Shown piece by piece: positions 25,949 to 34,583 of a stretch of DNA of 64,000 nucleotides; the first letter of the stretch is position 1; each line of letters starts with the position of its first letter. The notes below the pieces were generated by a model. It was not told the origin of the DNA and did not search any database. It worked only from the letters and a program-made list of their open reading frames with translations. The stretch is from Terriglobia bacterium. Its GTDB lineage: Bacteria > Acidobacteriota > Terriglobia > Terriglobales > Acidobacteriaceae. Where the stretch lies: positions 1 through 64,000 of the forward strand of contig JAIQEY010000026.1 of the NCBI GenBank assembly GCA_020073565.1, given 5' to 3'. The translations under genes were made by a program, and so were the position numbers.

Positions 25949-27220
25949 ATGCCACTCGCTGAGCAAGCCGCAGCCACCGCCCTGGATCTCACCTGGGTTC
26001 GCTCACAGTTTCCATCGCTCGCACAGAAGGTAAATGGCCAGCCCGCCGTCTTCCTCGACGGGCCCGGCGGCACACAGGTGCCGCGGCGCGTGATTGACGC
26101 CATCTCCGACTATCTCACGCACAACAACGCCAATACCGGCGGCGCGTATGCCACCAGCCGCGACACCGACCGCATGATCGCCGAGGCCCGGGCCGCGATG
26201 GGCGGCTTTCTGAACTGCAACGCCGACGAGGTCGTGTTCGGCCCCAACATGACTACGCTGACCTATGCGATGAGCCGCGCGCTCGGTCGAGAACTCGGGC
26301 CAGGCGACGAGATCGTCCTCACGCTGCTCGATCACGACGCGAATTTTTCTCCGTGGAAGGCGCTGGAGGAAAAGGGCGTGACCATCCGCACGGCGAAGTT
26401 CAATCCCGCCGACTGCACGCTCGACATGCACGATCTGGCCCGCAAGATCACTAGCCACACGCGGCTGGTGGCGGTCGGGTACGCCTCGAATGCAGTGGGA
26501 ACCATCAATAACGTGGCGGAGGTAGTGCGCCTGGCGCGGCAGGCGGGAGCGCTCAGCTACATTGATGCCGTGCACTATGCCCCGCACGGGCCGATCGACG
26601 TGCGCGCCCTCGACTGCGATTTCCTGGTGTGCTCAACATACAAGTTTTTCGGCCCGCACATGGGTGTGCTCTATGGCAAGCGCGAACACCTGAAGCGGCT
26701 GCGGCCTTACAAGGTGCGTCCAAATACCAACAATATTCCGAACTGCTGGGAGTGGGGGACGCTCAACCACGAGTGCATTGCCGGGATCAAGGCTTGCGTG
26801 GACTACTGGGAAGAACTGGGGCGGCGGGCCAGGCCTGGGGTGTCGAGCCGCCGCGAGGCAATTCTCGCTGCGCATGAAGCCACCCATCCGCACGAACGGG
26901 CCATGATGGAGACGATGATCGCCGGGCTGCTGGCCATTCCCGGCCTGAAGCTCTACGGGATCAGCGACCAGCGGCGGTTCGAGAATCGCTGCGCGACGAT
27001 CGTCGTGCGGATTGAGGGCCATACGCCCTTGGAGTTGGCCACTAAGTTAGGCGAGCGCGGGTTCTTTACTTGGGACGGCAATTACTACGCACTGAATGTA
27101 ACCGAGCAACTCGATGTGGAACGGCTGGGCGGCTTCCTGCGGATCGGACTTGTGCATTACAACACGATGGAGGAAGTGGAGCAGTTGCTGGCAGCGTTGC
27201 GCGAGATTGTGGGGGCGTAG
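25949..27220 (+). CDS. Cysteine-desulfurase-like class V aminotransferase
   Basis: A 423-residue PLP enzyme of the SufS/NifS fold. The PLP lysine is in LVCSTYKFFGPHMGVLYG (near residue 230); AVFLDGPGGTQVPRRV near the N-terminus, LDHDANFSPW and GYASNAVGT are typical of the cysteine-desulfurase-like subgroup rather than SufS or IscS. No mobile active-site cysteine loop of standard desulfurases is obvious, so the activity is uncertain (desulfurase, selenocysteine lyase or another PLP reaction). ATG 25949 is the likely start; the longer frame runs into the divergent ATPase gene and is Arg/Pro-rich. No other suf/isc genes are nearby. Confidence 0.88.
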   Translation: MPLAEQAAATALDLTWVRSQFPSLAQKVNGQPAVFLDGPGGTQVPRRVIDAISDYLTHNNANTGGAYATSRDTDRMIAEARAAMGGFLNCNADEVVFGPNMTTLTYAMSRALGRELGPGDEIVLTLLDHDANFSPWKALEEKGVTIRTAKFNPADCTLDMHDLARKITSHTRLVAVGYASNAVGTINNVAEVVRLARQAGALSYIDAVHYAPHGPIDVRALDCDFLVCSTYKFFGPHMGVLYGKREHLKRLRPYKVRPNTNNIPNCWEWGTLNHECIAGIKACVDYWEELGRRARPGVSSRREAILAAHEATHPHERAMMETMIAGLLAIPGLKLYGISDQRRFENRCATIVVRIEGHTPLELATKLGERGFFTWDGNYYALNVTEQLDVERLGGFLRIGLVHYNTMEEVEQLLAALREIVGA

Positions 27221-27235
27221 CCCCGCCCTTCGCTG

Positions 27236-27282
27236 GTGAGGGCGCCCTCACGACAGCCGGCGAGTCGCCGGCCGGCGCTACG
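27236..27282. repeat. Adjacent perfect palindromes downstream of the PLP enzyme gene
   Basis: GTGAGGGCGCCCTCAC (27236-27251) is a perfect 16-base palindrome, followed by GCCGGCGA-g-TCGCCGGC (27256-27272) and CGGCGCTACG. It lies between convergent genes and overlaps the last codons of rpiA. A related unit (AGCCGGCGGTGCGCCGGCGC) is found at the polA start. It could be a dispersed repeat or a terminator without a T tract. Confidence 0.6.
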
Positions 27283-28045
27283 ATCGAGTGCGCTTTGATA
27301 TGCGCCGGGGCGCTCTCACTGTATTTGATTGCGAACGCTTCGTGACAGATCTCTTCGATCGAGCAATCTTCGGCTGAACCGCTACTACGGAATTTCCCTT
27401 CCCCACTAGCGCCAGCTTCGCCAGTTTGATGAACAACCCATGCTCAACCACTCCCGGGGTGCCGTTCAACTCTCGCGCTAGTGACGCTGGGTCGGCGATT
27501 CTTCCGAAACTGCAGTCGAGAATCTGATTGCCGTTGTCGGTGACGAAGGGTTGTCCGTCCGGCCGCATGCGCAGTTTCATCGTTGCGCCCAGACGCGCGA
27601 TCTTTCTTTCGACCACAGTTCGCGCAAACGGGATGATTTCGACAGGCAAGGGAAATTTCCCGAGCGCAGGAACAACCTTCGTCGAGTCGCCGACCACCAC
27701 CATCTTTTTCGTGACCGAGGCGACGATTTTTTCGCGCAACAGCGCGCCGCCGCCGCCTTTGATCAGGTTCAGCTTGGGATCGATTTCATCGGCGCCATCG
27801 ATCGTGATGTCGATCTGCGGGTGTTCGTCGAGCGTAGTCAGCGGAATACCCAGTTGGCGAGCCAGGTCGGCAGTGGCGACTGACGTGGGTATCCCCACGA
27901 TCTTCAGACCGGACTGCACGCGCTCACCCAGAGCGACAACTGAGAAATATGCCGTGGAACCTGTGCCAAGGCCGACGATGTCGCCGTCGCGGACTAACTC
28001 AGCGGCAGCCCGGCCGGCGGCTTCTTTTTCTGCTTCATTCGCCAT
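27278..28045 (-). CDS. rpiA: Ribose-5-phosphate isomerase A
   Basis: A 255-residue enzyme interconverting ribose-5-phosphate and ribulose-5-phosphate. Motifs GLGTGSTAYF (phosphate loop), DGADEIDPKLNLIKGGGGAL (catalytic Asp and Lys) and VVVGDSTKVV are intact, then VTDNGNQILDC and GVVEHGLF. The last 30 residues (from about 226) are a basic, low-complexity tail (KIARSKRSVTKRSQSN) that overlaps the palindromic repeat and is probably not part of the fold. It is convergent with the PLP enzyme gene. Confidence 0.95.
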   Translation of the reverse strand: MANEAEKEAAGRAAAELVRDGDIVGLGTGSTAYFSVVALGERVQSGLKIVGIPTSVATADLARQLGIPLTTLDEHPQIDITIDGADEIDPKLNLIKGGGGALLREKIVASVTKKMVVVGDSTKVVPALGKFPLPVEIIPFARTVVERKIARLGATMKLRMRPDGQPFVTDNGNQILDCSFGRIADPASLARELNGTPGVVEHGLFIKLAKLALVGKGNSVVAVQPKIARSKRSVTKRSQSNTVRAPRRISKRTRS

Positions 28046-28160
28046 GAGTCACCTAATCCAAAACACCATCATTTCCGCGCGTGATGACGGTTGTCGGTTG
28101 AAAATTTCGATGTACGCGAGATACCCCGCGATTGGCGGGCATGCCGTGAGCAGCCCGCTA

Positions 28161-28544
28161 TTATTCCACAGCCTTCTGAATCAGCGCACCCACTCCCGAG
28201 ATGTTTTTCAGCAGGTCCGCCGGAATGCCATGCCTCTGCTGGAGATATTCCGGCGAATTGTATGAGAGGCGGACCTTGCCCTGCTCATCTTGCCATGCCA
28301 GGGCCTTCAGTGGCAGATCGATGGCCACGCTGGGCGCGGCGACCATGAGCGGCGTACCGCCTTTGGGACTACCGAAGATCAGGAGTTGGGTTGGTCGCAT
28401 TTCCATGCCGACTTTCGCTGCTTCGCCGCTGTGATCGACTCGCGCGAAGACCGTCAGACCCTTGTCTTTGAGGATCGATTCGAGCCGCGACAGGGTCTCG
28501 GTCACGGAATATGGGCTGGGCACGTCAATCATTCCGCGGTCCAT
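28161..28544 (-). CDS. DUF302 domain protein
   Basis: A 127-residue protein that is almost entirely one DUF302 domain: SVTETLSRLESILKDKGLTVFARVDH, then PTQLLIFGSPKGGTPLM, DLPLKALAWQDEQGKVRLSYN and HGIPADLLKNISGVGALI (each family-typical; split here). The ATG at 28544 has GGAGGT 8 bases upstream; the longer frame from GTG 28607 reaches the end of the ureohydrolase gene and is not needed. Molecular function of DUF302 is unknown. Confidence 0.88.
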   Translation of the reverse strand: MDRGMIDVPSPYSVTETLSRLESILKDKGLTVFARVDHSGEAAKVGMEMRPTQLLIFGSPKGGTPLMVAAPSVAIDLPLKALAWQDEQGKVRLSYNSPEYLQQRHGIPADLLKNISGVGALIQKAVE

Positions 28545-28599
28545 CGATAGCACCTCCGAACGAGTTAGATGGACCTCATGATTCTCGGTTGCAGATTTT

Positions 28600-29421
28600 T
28601 CACCCACCGATCATCTTGCCCAGGATTTCTTTCAGCAGTTTGGCCGCCACCGTGGCCGTAATCTGCGTGTTGTCCCGCGCGGGATTGAACTCGACGATGT
28701 CAGCGCCGGCAATCTTTCCGGTGATTGCGTGGATGTGTGCCAAGGCTTCTCGTACCGACATTCCTCCCGGCTCGCGATGCGAAATCCCGGGCGCAAACGC
28801 AGGATCGAGCGCGTCCATGTCGAAGGAAATGTAAAGCGGGCCGTCGACTTTCATGCGGTCCAGAGCGGGTAGGTGGCGCATTTCGATGACCTCCACGCCG
28901 AACTTCTTCGCTTGCTCGCGCTGATGCCCGGTCATCGTCCGAATGCCGATCTGGATCAGCCGCTTGGCTGCGCCCTCCTCCATGACGCGCGCAAATGGGC
29001 AAGCATGCGACATCCGGTTGCCTTCGAGTTCGTCGTAGAGATCGGGGTGGGCATCGAAGTGGAGGATGGTCAACCCGGCGATGTGAGCCCCGAAAGCGCG
29101 CATAATCGGCAGCGTAATCGAGTGGTCGCCGCCCAGGCAGACCGGACGCAGATCTTTGTCCAGCAATTCGCCGACTCTCTTTTCGATCGCCACGAACGGC
29201 TCATCGAAGGTGAACTTCAAATCGCCGGCATCGCAGTACGTGCCCTCGGGGCTCAGATCAATGCCCGTTTCCGTCCACGAGTTCGAGGAATCGGAAGTCA
29301 GCGCTACGCGGATGATGGGCGGCGCTCCGGCGGCGCCACGCAGCCAGGAGGAGTTGGCATCGAAGGGGATTCCTAGAATGACGGGTGTCCCGGGCTTGCC
29401 CGCATTGGGACGAAGTGCCAT
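28600..29421 (-). CDS. Ureohydrolase family protein (agmatinase/arginase)
   Basis: A 273-residue binuclear manganese hydrolase. Metal motifs are all visible: GGDHSITLP (near 96), DAHPDLYDE (near 121) and SFDMDALDPAFAPG (near 208), with the late Glu in ADIVEFNPARD. The short length and DPAFAPGISHREPGG favour agmatinase-type enzymes, which hydrolyse guanidino compounds to urea, over arginase. Substrate is not decided here. It lies 55 bases upstream of the DUF302 gene on the same strand and is divergent from sucA. Confidence 0.9.
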   Translation of the reverse strand: MALRPNAGKPGTPVILGIPFDANSSWLRGAAGAPPIIRVALTSDSSNSWTETGIDLSPEGTYCDAGDLKFTFDEPFVAIEKRVGELLDKDLRPVCLGGDHSITLPIMRAFGAHIAGLTILHFDAHPDLYDELEGNRMSHACPFARVMEEGAAKRLIQIGIRTMTGHQREQAKKFGVEVIEMRHLPALDRMKVDGPLYISFDMDALDPAFAPGISHREPGGMSVREALAHIHAITGKIAGADIVEFNPARDNTQITATVAAKLLKEILGKMIGG

Positions 29422-29586
29422 GGGAGTATTCCTCTTGTTTCAGAATAATTGCGGCGAGCGAATCTTGCTGTGATCGGCGACACAGCACGCGTTTGTGTTC
29501 CACGGGCAAGGACTCCCGTAACCCGCTCCCTGGGGCTGAATCGGCCACACCGGTCGGCTCATCCGTTATTCTATAGAAGACCTTTT

Positions 29587-32079
29587 ATGCCTACTTCAAC
29601 GCGGAGTACAATCCGGGCCGCCGCGCCCGCAGTCATCGAAAACCACGCACGCGAACGCGTCTTTGCCTTGTTCCGCCAGTGGGGTTACCTGGAAGCTGAA
29701 CTGAACCCGCTGGGCCTTCTTCCTCCGCAACCGCATCCGGATCTCGAGATCGACAACGAGTGGGCCCAAGAAGCGCGCCGCATTTACTGCGGCAGCGTAG
29801 GCGTGGAGTTCATGCACATTGTCGACCCGGAGCGGCGCCGCTGGATTCACGAGCGCATCGAGGCTGAACCAGGGCCAGTGGACCAGGAGCGCGCGCTCGA
29901 TTTGCTGATGCGCGCCGACCTGTTTGAGCAGACGCTGCAATCGCGGTATCTCGGCACCAAACGCTTCTCGCTCGAAGGCAACACTTCCCTTCTGCCGGCG
30001 GTCGATGAGGTGCTCGACGTGGCCGGTGCTCACGGCGCGGTGGAACTGGTCATGGGCATGAGCCATCGCGGACGCCTGAACGTCATCATCCACGTGACCA
30101 AGCGCCCGCCCGAGCAGGTGTTTGCCGAGTTTGAAGACGTAGACCCGCGCAGTGTGCTCGGCTCAGGCGACGTGAAGTATCACATCGGCGCAACCGGCGA
30201 GTACCTAACGAAGAGCGGGGCCAAGATTCACATTCACTTGGCATCGAACCCGAGCCACTTGGAAGCGGTCGATCCAGTAACGGTGGGCCGCACGCGGGCC
30301 AAGCAGGATCGCGCCGGCGAAGGCGGCAAGGCCAAGTATCTACCGCTCCTGGTCCACGGGGACGCAGCCTTCGCGGGGCAAGGCATCACGGCCGAAACGC
30401 TGAACTATGCCGACCTCGGCGGCTACACCGTCGGCGGCACGATCCACGTCATCGTTAACAACCTGGTCGGATTCACTACCAACGCGCGCGAAGAGCATTC
30501 CTCGCGTTTCTCGGCGCAACTGGCGCGGCGGCAGCCGATTCCGATTTTTCACGTCAACGGCGAAGACGTGGATGCCGTCCTGCGCATCATGCGCATGGCG
30601 ACCGAATACCGCTACACCTTCGGGACCGACGTGGTCGTCGACCTGATCGGCTACCGGCGGCACGGGCACAGCGAAGTCGATGATCCCACCGTCACGCAGC
30701 CGCTGATGTACAAGGCGATCAAGGAGCATCCCCCGCTGTGGGAGATTTACGCGAAGAAAATCGGCGTCGAAAACACCGCGGAGCGAGTCGCTGCAATCAA
30801 GAAAGCGTTCGAAACGGCGCAGAAGAACGCCGCCCTCATTACCAAGAAGCCGCTGCTACGCGAACTCCCAAAATACTGGGACAACTACTTTGGAGGCCGA
30901 TACCACGCGCAGTATGAAGTCCCGACCGGCGTGCCGCCAGAGGCGCTAGTGGAATTGACCGGGCGGCTGACTACCTATCCCGAGGGCTTCCACATCCATC
31001 CCAAGGTTAAGAAGTTGCTCGAGCAGCGGGTAGAGATGGGCACCGGGAAGAAGCCGCTCGATTACGGCATGGCCGAGGCTTTGGCGTTCGCCAGTCTCGT
31101 GAAACAAGGGATTCCTGTGCGCCTGAGCGGTCAGGACTCCCGGCGCGCCACCTTCAACCAGCGCCATTCGGTGCTGATTGATACCGAGGACGAATCGGAG
31201 TATGTCCCGCTGCGCAACATCGCTCCCAACCAGGCGGCGTGCGACATCTACAACTCGACTCTTTCCGAAGCCGCGGTCATGGGATTCGAGTACGGCTACA
31301 GCCGCGACTATCCGGAAGCGCTGGTATTGTGGGAAGCGCAGTTCGGCGATTTCGCCAACGTTGCACAAGCGGTGATCGATCAGTTTGTGGCCGCGGGCGA
31401 GGACAAGTGGGGACTACTCTCCGGCCTGGTGCTGTTGCTGCCGCATGGCTATGAAGGACAGGGGCCCGAGCACTCCAGCGCCCGCGTCGAACGGTTTCTG
31501 CAACTGGCGGCGCGCGACAATATCCAGATCTGCCAGCCCTCGAACGCGGGACAGTATTTCCACCTCCTGCGGCGGCAGGCGCTGCGCAAATGGAGGAAGC
31601 CGCTGGTCGTGTTTACCCCCAAGAGCATGCTGCGGCATCCCGATGCGCTCTCACCGCTCGAAGATCTCACGCACCAGCGCTTCCTCCCGGTCATCCCGGA
31701 TGCGGAGACCAGAGATACCAAGCGCATTCTGATCTGCACCGGAAAGATCGGGCACGAACTGCGCATGGAGCGCAAGAAGCGTAACGACACGAGCACGGCG
31801 ATTGTGTTCCTGGAGCAGATGTACCCCTTCCCTGAGGCGGAACTAGCGGCGGAACTGGATCGTCACAACACGGCTCGCGACATCGTATGGGTGCAGGAAG
31901 AGCCATCGAATATGGGGCCGCTGTTCTATATGCTGCCGCGCTTGCGGCGCATCGCGCATGAGCGTCCTGTGCTGTCGGTAAAGCGATCAGGAAGCCCGAG
32001 TCCGGCGACGGGGTCGGCCAAGGCGCACGAGGTCGAGCAAAAGACGTTGTTGACGCTGGCGTTCACCACCCAGGGGTAA
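29587..32079 (+). CDS. sucA: 2-oxoglutarate dehydrogenase E1 component
   Basis: An 830-residue thiamine-diphosphate enzyme of the TCA cycle. It has KRFSLEGNTSLLPAVDEVLD, the SHRGRLNVIIHV and GDAAFAGQG motifs, NNLVGFTTNARE and, in the C-terminal half, SGQDSRRATFNQRH and FLEQMYPFPE. The ATG at 29587 starts MPTSTRST; the frame is open 138 bases upstream but that part is unlike the family. It is somewhat shorter than the usual 900 or more residues, mainly at the N-terminus. The E2 gene is not in the window. A bidirectional terminator follows. Confidence 0.96.
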   Translation: MPTSTRSTIRAAAPAVIENHARERVFALFRQWGYLEAELNPLGLLPPQPHPDLEIDNEWAQEARRIYCGSVGVEFMHIVDPERRRWIHERIEAEPGPVDQERALDLLMRADLFEQTLQSRYLGTKRFSLEGNTSLLPAVDEVLDVAGAHGAVELVMGMSHRGRLNVIIHVTKRPPEQVFAEFEDVDPRSVLGSGDVKYHIGATGEYLTKSGAKIHIHLASNPSHLEAVDPVTVGRTRAKQDRAGEGGKAKYLPLLVHGDAAFAGQGITAETLNYADLGGYTVGGTIHVIVNNLVGFTTNAREEHSSRFSAQLARRQPIPIFHVNGEDVDAVLRIMRMATEYRYTFGTDVVVDLIGYRRHGHSEVDDPTVTQPLMYKAIKEHPPLWEIYAKKIGVENTAERVAAIKKAFETAQKNAALITKKPLLRELPKYWDNYFGGRYHAQYEVPTGVPPEALVELTGRLTTYPEGFHIHPKVKKLLEQRVEMGTGKKPLDYGMAEALAFASLVKQGIPVRLSGQDSRRATFNQRHSVLIDTEDESEYVPLRNIAPNQAACDIYNSTLSEAAVMGFEYGYSRDYPEALVLWEAQFGDFANVAQAVIDQFVAAGEDKWGLLSGLVLLLPHGYEGQGPEHSSARVERFLQLAARDNIQICQPSNAGQYFHLLRRQALRKWRKPLVVFTPKSMLRHPDALSPLEDLTHQRFLPVIPDAETRDTKRILICTGKIGHELRMERKKRNDTSTAIVFLEQMYPFPEAELAAELDRHNTARDIVWVQEEPSNMGPLFYMLPRLRRIAHERPVLSVKRSGSPSPATGSAKAHEVEQKTLLTLAFTTQG

Positions 32080-32104
32080 TTGCTGGAACGACGATGACAA
32101 GCAA

Positions 32105-32133
32105 AAAGCCCAGGATCGCTCCTGGGCTTTCTT
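32105..32133. terminator. Bidirectional intrinsic terminator
   Basis: An 11-bp perfect stem (AAAGCCCAGGA / TCCTGGGCTTT) with a TCGC loop sits 25 bases after the sucA stop. On the plus strand it is followed by CTTG after the stem's T's; on the minus strand by TTG after TTT, serving the coiled-coil gene that ends at 32155. Confidence 0.85.
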
Positions 32134-32154
32134 GATTCGAAAATGACAATTCTC

Positions 32155-32409
32155 TTAAGGCCAGCGCTTGGCAGCATCTTCCCAGCCTGCCGCGCGTGCC
32201 GGCGGAGTGGGCGTCGCGGCCACAACCGGTGGAGGAATCCGGATCGGCTGTTGGGGCGGGGTGGCCGTTAGGGTTGGTTTCGATGTCTCGGTCATGCCCT
32301 CTTTCTCTTCGGAGAGTAAGGGCGCGGCGACCCGCAATGCTTCCACCTCTTTTTCCAACCTTGTCAGTTCGAGTTCTTTCTGTCTCAAAACTTCATACAC
32401 ATTCTTCAT
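32155..32409 (-). CDS. Small coiled-coil protein
   Basis: An 84-residue protein whose first 33 residues (MKNVYEVLRQKELELTRLEK onward) form an amphipathic coiled coil; the rest is Pro/Thr/Ala-rich and ends AAKRWP. The ATG at 32409 has AGGTG just upstream. I recognise the N-terminus from many acidobacterial proteins of unknown function. It is the last gene before the terminator, after the GAF gene on the same strand. Confidence 0.75.
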   Translation of the reverse strand: MKNVYEVLRQKELELTRLEKEVEALRVAAPLLSEEKEGMTETSKPTLTATPPQQPIRIPPPVVAATPTPPARAAGWEDAAKRWP

Positions 32410-32508
32410 GCTAGGCACCTGTGGTCAAACAACGAGCGGATAAGCGCAATGTATGGTCCCAACCGCCGTTTTGTCAAGAAAAACACGAAATCGCGAGTTC
32501 ACCCTCCA

Positions 32509-33621
32509 CTACCGAAAAACAACAATCGCCACCAGGATGCCGAGAAGCAGGACCACGATCGCCAGTAGATTCACATGGTTCCCGAGCCATGACTCGTCCG
32601 GCGGCGCCGGGACGTCCAGGAACGATGGCACAGATTCCACCGCGGCGGGTTCCGGCGCGGCGGATCGCTTGCCCTCCTTCTTCTCGCAATCCAGGCAGTA
32701 GCTTCTTCCTTCCGACACCGGGAACCCGCATGCCACACACTTCCGGACGCGCCGCATAGCCTCCGGCACTGGAGCCGCTTGCTCTGTGGCCGACGGGCCC
32801 TCCATCAGGTCGGCAGCCATCGATTCGTAGCCCATCGGCTTGCCTAATGGAACGGTTGCGGTCTCAACCGTTTCTCCAATCGGCACCTGGCCAGGTCTCT
32901 GATCCGGTCTCTGATCCGGTTTCTGATCCTTCTTGGGGCCAATCTCCTGCTCCACACCGGCTTCTTCCACAGCCGCAATTGCCGCGGGAGCCTCCCCCGT
33001 CTCTGCGCGCGGCTCAGTTGGTGCCACGCTCTGATCCCCAACGCCGGCACCCACAAATCCGGCCAACGCGCCCGGACCGGCCTCCGCCAGATCCAGCGCT
33101 GTCAACGTCAGATCCGCCATGCGCTCCAGGGCGCTCAGATCACGCTCCTCGAAGGCATAGGCGTGATCGGAGAAAAGTTCGAACAGCCCGCGAATCTCGC
33201 CGTTTGGTCGCAGCAGGGGCATCACCACAATCGACGCAATCCCCATCTGGCGGCAAGTCTCCAGATTCACGCGCGGATCAAGCTCCGCGTTGTCACAGCG
33301 CAAGAGCTGCTGACGGGCAATACTCTCGCCGGTCAGTCCCGACCGCACCTGCAGCCGCGCTCCCACCGGAGGCGCGGACGTCCCCGCACTCGCCCGGCAA
33401 ACCATCTCGTGACCGCTCGGCAGCGCCAACGCAGCTCCCGTTGCGCCCGTGATGTACTGGGCGCGCTCCACCAGCAACTGCAGCGCAGCCTCCAGTTCCT
33501 GCTCTCCGAGAGATTGCCCTCCGTTGGAATTGCCGTTGGAACCCGCGGGCCCAGCCGGAGTTGTACTCTCCCCCGCCTTTTCGGCAGGGACTGGAGTTTC
33601 GGGTTGAGCAGATCCGCGCAT
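32509..33621 (-). CDS. GAF-domain protein with zinc ribbon and C-terminal membrane anchor
   Basis: A protein of about 370 residues. Order: Ser/Gly/Asn-rich N-terminus, GAF domain (about 35-170; GATGAALALPSG, RQMGIASIVVMPLLRPNGEIRG split, FSDHAYAFEERDL), a disordered linker with a tandem DQRPDQRPGQ repeat, a zinc ribbon CVACGFPVSEGRSYCLDC, a Pro/Ala segment, and one terminal helix, LLAIVVLLLGILVAIVVFR, so a tail-anchored topology is likely. Start at ATG 33621 is uncertain; GTG codons 9 and 12 bases earlier fit the GGGAGG better, and a longer frame overlaps phoU. It follows phoU by about 110 bases, so a phosphate-signalling role is possible but unproven. Confidence 0.75.
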   Translation of the reverse strand: MRGSAQPETPVPAEKAGESTTPAGPAGSNGNSNGGQSLGEQELEAALQLLVERAQYITGATGAALALPSGHEMVCRASAGTSAPPVGARLQVRSGLTGESIARQQLLRCDNAELDPRVNLETCRQMGIASIVVMPLLRPNGEIRGLFELFSDHAYAFEERDLSALERMADLTLTALDLAEAGPGALAGFVGAGVGDQSVAPTEPRAETGEAPAAIAAVEEAGVEQEIGPKKDQKPDQRPDQRPGQVPIGETVETATVPLGKPMGYESMAADLMEGPSATEQAAPVPEAMRRVRKCVACGFPVSEGRSYCLDCEKKEGKRSAAPEPAAVESVPSFLDVPAPPDESWLGNHVNLLAIVVLLLGILVAIVVFR

Positions 33622-33731
33622 GTGGGAACACACCACCCCTCCCGTGTAGCGAGTGCAGGGTGGCGAAAAAAAGCCTGATCCGAGTCTCGCCTTCAAGACT
33701 TCGGCTGTCAAGCCGGCAGGAATGGAGGGGG

Positions 33732-34457
33732 CTACTTCGGCTGATCGCCCTTGTGCCGCAGCCAATCGATGAACATCTGCTCAATCGGCTTGTCGTACGA
33801 CATCAGCAGGTGCCGGACGCTGTGTCCGCTGACAAAGTGGCAGACTTCTTCCGCCAGGTTCTTGGCGTGATCGCCCGCGCGCTCGAGCGATTGGGTCATG
33901 AAGATCACTTGCAGGCTGGCATGATGCGCGATATTTTCCGGATTCTCGATGTGCCGCAGGAAAATCAGGTTCCGCAGCCGGTCCATTTCGGCATCGGCCC
34001 GCAGCACGTCGATCGCTTTCTTCACATCCCGTCGCGAGAACGAATGCGCCACGTCGGAGAGCATTTTTTCAAGAATGGTCGCCATCTGGGTCAGGTCCCG
34101 CGTATCCTGCGAGTCGAGACGGGCCCCTGCCGCCTGCGCGCTGGTCGCGAAACTCAACAGCAGGTCGCCGATTCGTTCCAGGCCGATCACCACCTTCATG
34201 CATGCCAGCAACTGGCGCGTTTCGGCCTCGGGCACCCGGGTGATGGTTGCGGTGACGCCGGAATCCACTTCCAGGTCGATGGCGTCGAGTTCTTTCTCAT
34301 ATTTCCGAATGGCGTTCAGGTGGGACATCGATCCCGTGGCAATTCCCTCCGCCGCGATGGCCGCCGCTTCCCGCGCCAACTCGCAGGCTTCCACCGTTCT
34401 CTTCACCAGGTCGGAGTAGGAGGGGTCCGGAGCGGGAATCTTTACGGCCGTGCTCAT
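33732..34457 (-). CDS. phoU: Phosphate signalling regulator PhoU
   Basis: A 241-residue all-helical protein with the two PhoU three-helix bundles. Metal-cluster motifs in both halves are recognisable: AIRKYEKELDAIDLEVDSG (near 70) and SLERAGDHAKNLAEEV (near 200), with VVIGLERIGDLLLSFA at the end of the first repeat. The ATG at 34457 has AAAGGAAG upstream; the longer frame is rejected. It follows phoR after 126 bases on the same strand. No pst transporter genes are in this window. Confidence 0.93.
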   Translation of the reverse strand: MSTAVKIPAPDPSYSDLVKRTVEACELAREAAAIAAEGIATGSMSHLNAIRKYEKELDAIDLEVDSGVTATITRVPEAETRQLLACMKVVIGLERIGDLLLSFATSAQAAGARLDSQDTRDLTQMATILEKMLSDVAHSFSRRDVKKAIDVLRADAEMDRLRNLIFLRHIENPENIAHHASLQVIFMTQSLERAGDHAKNLAEEVCHFVSGHSVRHLLMSYDKPIEQMFIDWLRHKGDQPK

Positions 34458-34583
34458 ACACGCAACTTCCTTTGGGTGCTCAAGACCGCTCCCATGAGCG
34501 ATGGAGCAAAGGTACAAATTGCACACCAACCTAGCTTAAGAATAACCCCTTCGACCGGCGAACGGGTTAAAGCGCCATGAATT

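Noticed and set aside
27528..28265. Plus-strand frame opposite rpiA
   Set aside because: It is antisense to a well-supported rpiA and has no recognisable motif or ribosome-binding site.
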